Below the pieces are notes generated by a model, which ran no database searches, was not told where the DNA came from, and worked only from the letters and a program-made list of their open reading frames with translations. The position numbers and the translations under genes were made by a program. From NCBI RefSeq assembly GCF_003627075.1, contig NZ_CP032630.1:1-64000 (forward strand): a stretch of 64,000 bases of DNA, given 5' to 3'. Shown piece after piece: positions 62,834 to 64,000 of the stretch (position 1 is the stretch's first letter; each line of letters begins with the position of its first letter). The stretch comes from Protaetiibacter intestinalis. GTDB lineage: Bacteria > Actinomycetota > Actinomycetes > Actinomycetales > Microbacteriaceae.

Positions 62834-64000
62834 ATGACCTCCGTCATCCTCGGCGCGATCCCCTTCGACGGCCACGTCGCGCCCATGCTCGGCGTCGCCC
62901 GCCGCTTCGTCGAGCTCGGCATCCGCGTGCGCTTCCTCACGGGCGCCGCCTACGCCGAGCGCGTCCGCGCCACGGGCGCCGAGTTCCTGCCCCTCCCGGC
63001 GGACGCCGACCGCGTGGATGCCGACGTCGTGCGCGAGACGGACGGCAGGCGGCTGAGCGGTGCCGCAGCGCTCCGCGACAACCTCACGCGCGTCTTCATC
63101 GAGCCGGCCGCCGGCCAGTACCGCGCGCTGCTCGAGGCCATCGCGGCCGGGCCCGTCGACGCCGTGCTCACCGAGACCGGCTTCAGCGGCGCCGCGGGAC
63201 TGCTGCGCACCCCCGGCCACCCGCCCGTCGTCGTGTGCGGCATCATCCCGCTCGGGGTCACGAGCCGCGACACGGCACCCTTCGGCCTCGGGCTCTCCCC
63301 CGACGCGAGCCCGCTCGGCCGCATCCGGAACCGTGCGCTCGCCTGGTTCATGCGCCGGGTCATGTTCCGCGAGAACCAGGAGGCCGCCGACGCGCTCATG
63401 CGGGAGCTGACCGGCGAGGACATGCACGGGTTCTTCCTCGACTGGTCGCGTGAGGCCGACGCCATCGCGCAGTTCACGGTGCCCTCGTTCGAGTACCCGC
63501 GCAGCGACGCCCCCGCGAACCTGCGCTTCTTCGGCCCCGTGTCGCGACTCGAGCCCTCCACCGTCGCGACGCCCGACTGGTGGTCGGAACTCGACGGCAC
63601 GCGTCCGATCGTGCACGTCACCCAGGGCACGCTCGCCAACGACGACCTCGGCGAGCTCATCCGCCCCACCCTCGACGCCCTCGCGGGCGACGACGTGCTC
63701 GTTGTCGTGAGCACCGGCGGGCGGCCGGTGTCGGCGCTCGGTGAGCTGCCGGCCAACGCCCGCGCCGCGGAGATGCTGCCGTACGCGGAGCTCATGCCGC
63801 GCGTCGACGTCTTCGTCACGAACGGCGGCTACGGCGGGCTGCACTACGCCCTCGAGAGCGGCGTGCCGATGGTCGTCGCCGGCGACACGGAGGACAAGCC
63901 CGAGACGGCGGCGCGCGTCGCCTGGTCGGGTGTCGGGGTGAACCTGCGCACCGGCACGCCCACGGCATCCGCCATCGGCAGCGCCGTGCACGAGGTGCTC
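62834..64000 (+). CDS. UGT/MGT-type glycosyltransferase (3' end outside window)
   Basis: The frame opens at ATG 62834 (MTSVILGAIPFDGHVAPMLGVARRF) and is still open after 389 codons at the window end. GT1/GT-B fold: N-terminal acceptor domain, then the C-terminal donor site with IVHVTQGTLAND and VFVTNGGYGGLHYALESGVP followed by DTEDKPE. This is the group of macrolide- and flavonoid-glycosylating enzymes. GAAAGAGA lies before the ATG. Controlled, probably, by the divergent TetR gene, in the pattern of an inducible detoxification enzyme. Acceptor unknown. Confidence 0.88.
   Translation, partial: MTSVILGAIPFDGHVAPMLGVARRFVELGIRVRFLTGAAYAERVRATGAEFLPLPADADRVDADVVRETDGRRLSGAAALRDNLTRVFIEPAAGQYRALLEAIAAGPVDAVLTETGFSGAAGLLRTPGHPPVVVCGIIPLGVTSRDTAPFGLGLSPDASPLGRIRNRALAWFMRRVMFRENQEAADALMRELTGEDMHGFFLDWSREADAIAQFTVPSFEYPRSDAPANLRFFGPVSRLEPSTVATPDWWSELDGTRPIVHVTQGTLANDDLGELIRPTLDALAGDDVLVVVSTGGRPVSALGELPANARAAEMLPYAELMPRVDVFVTNGGYGGLHYALESGVPMVVAGDTEDKPETAARVAWSGVGVNLRTGTPTASAIGSAVHEVL

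Noticed and set aside
62816..63991. Minus-strand open frame of 391 codons at the right end
   Set aside because: Shadow of the plus-strand glycosyltransferase, whose frame has no stop before the window ends and which has clear UGT motifs.

Overview
The window is a 64 kb piece of a high-GC actinobacterial chromosome. The most likely source is a member of the Microbacteriaceae (order Micrococcales). I infer this from the gene order lexA / LysM gene / hisC-hisB-hisH-priA, dapF-miaA-miaB-recX-recA-DUF3046-clgR-cinA-pgsA-ftsK and rnj-dapA-thyX-dapB, from the DUF4395 and DUF5302 families, and from the intergenic repeat GTTGAG...GTATCGA that I know from that family. I cannot name a genus. Almost everything is core chromosome: I see no phage, transposase, CRISPR array, tRNA or rRNA.

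Layout. 0-4 kb: histidine operon, ending in a truncated SseB-like gene. 4-5 kb: an SOS control region, with a LysM gene divergent from lexA and an SOS box in each promoter. 5-10 kb: metF-metE and hflX. 10-13.9 kb: a methyltransferase, a repeat block, dapF, a collagen-like surface protein and a divergent regulator. 13.9-23.4 kb: miaA-miaB, recX-recA (with a perfect SOS box), clgR, cinA, pgsA, ftsK. 23.5-26.4 kb: a three-gene ABC exporter (permease, ATPase, membrane-fusion protein). 26.6-37.5 kb: rnj, dapA, thyX, a thiol-redox group (thioredoxin-like, DUF4395, OsmC), dapB and an M16 peptidase. 37.5-39.4 kb: a TetR regulator with its own palindrome, and an aldo/keto reductase. 39.6-42.1 kb: pnp with a long leader. 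42.1-51.9 kb: a more accessory block with a glycosyltransferase-SGNH hydrolase fusion, a DedA-DUF5302 fused frame, a lipase, a flavin monooxygenase/FMN reductase pair, a thioredoxin and a CASTOR/POLLUX-like channel protein; it separates pnp from rpsO, which are usually adjacent. 52-62 kb: a MarP-like protease, PrsW, uppS-recO, a PadR/DUF1700 pair, an NAD(P)-binding protein and a TRIC-type membrane protein. 62-64 kb: a TetR regulator divergent from a UGT-type glycosyltransferase cut by the window end.

Two features run across the whole window. First, at least 19 genes have a TANNNT -10 hexamer placed 6-7 nt before the start codon with no Shine-Dalgarno sequence, which is the signature of leaderless transcription. 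Second, two operon ends (dapF and pnp) share the order stop codon / family repeat / long terminator hairpin. No wholly new defence or biosynthetic system stands out. The best candidates for follow-up are the collagen-like protein with its divergent two-HTH regulator, the two gene fusions, the SOS-controlled LysM protein, and the repeat-terminator modules.
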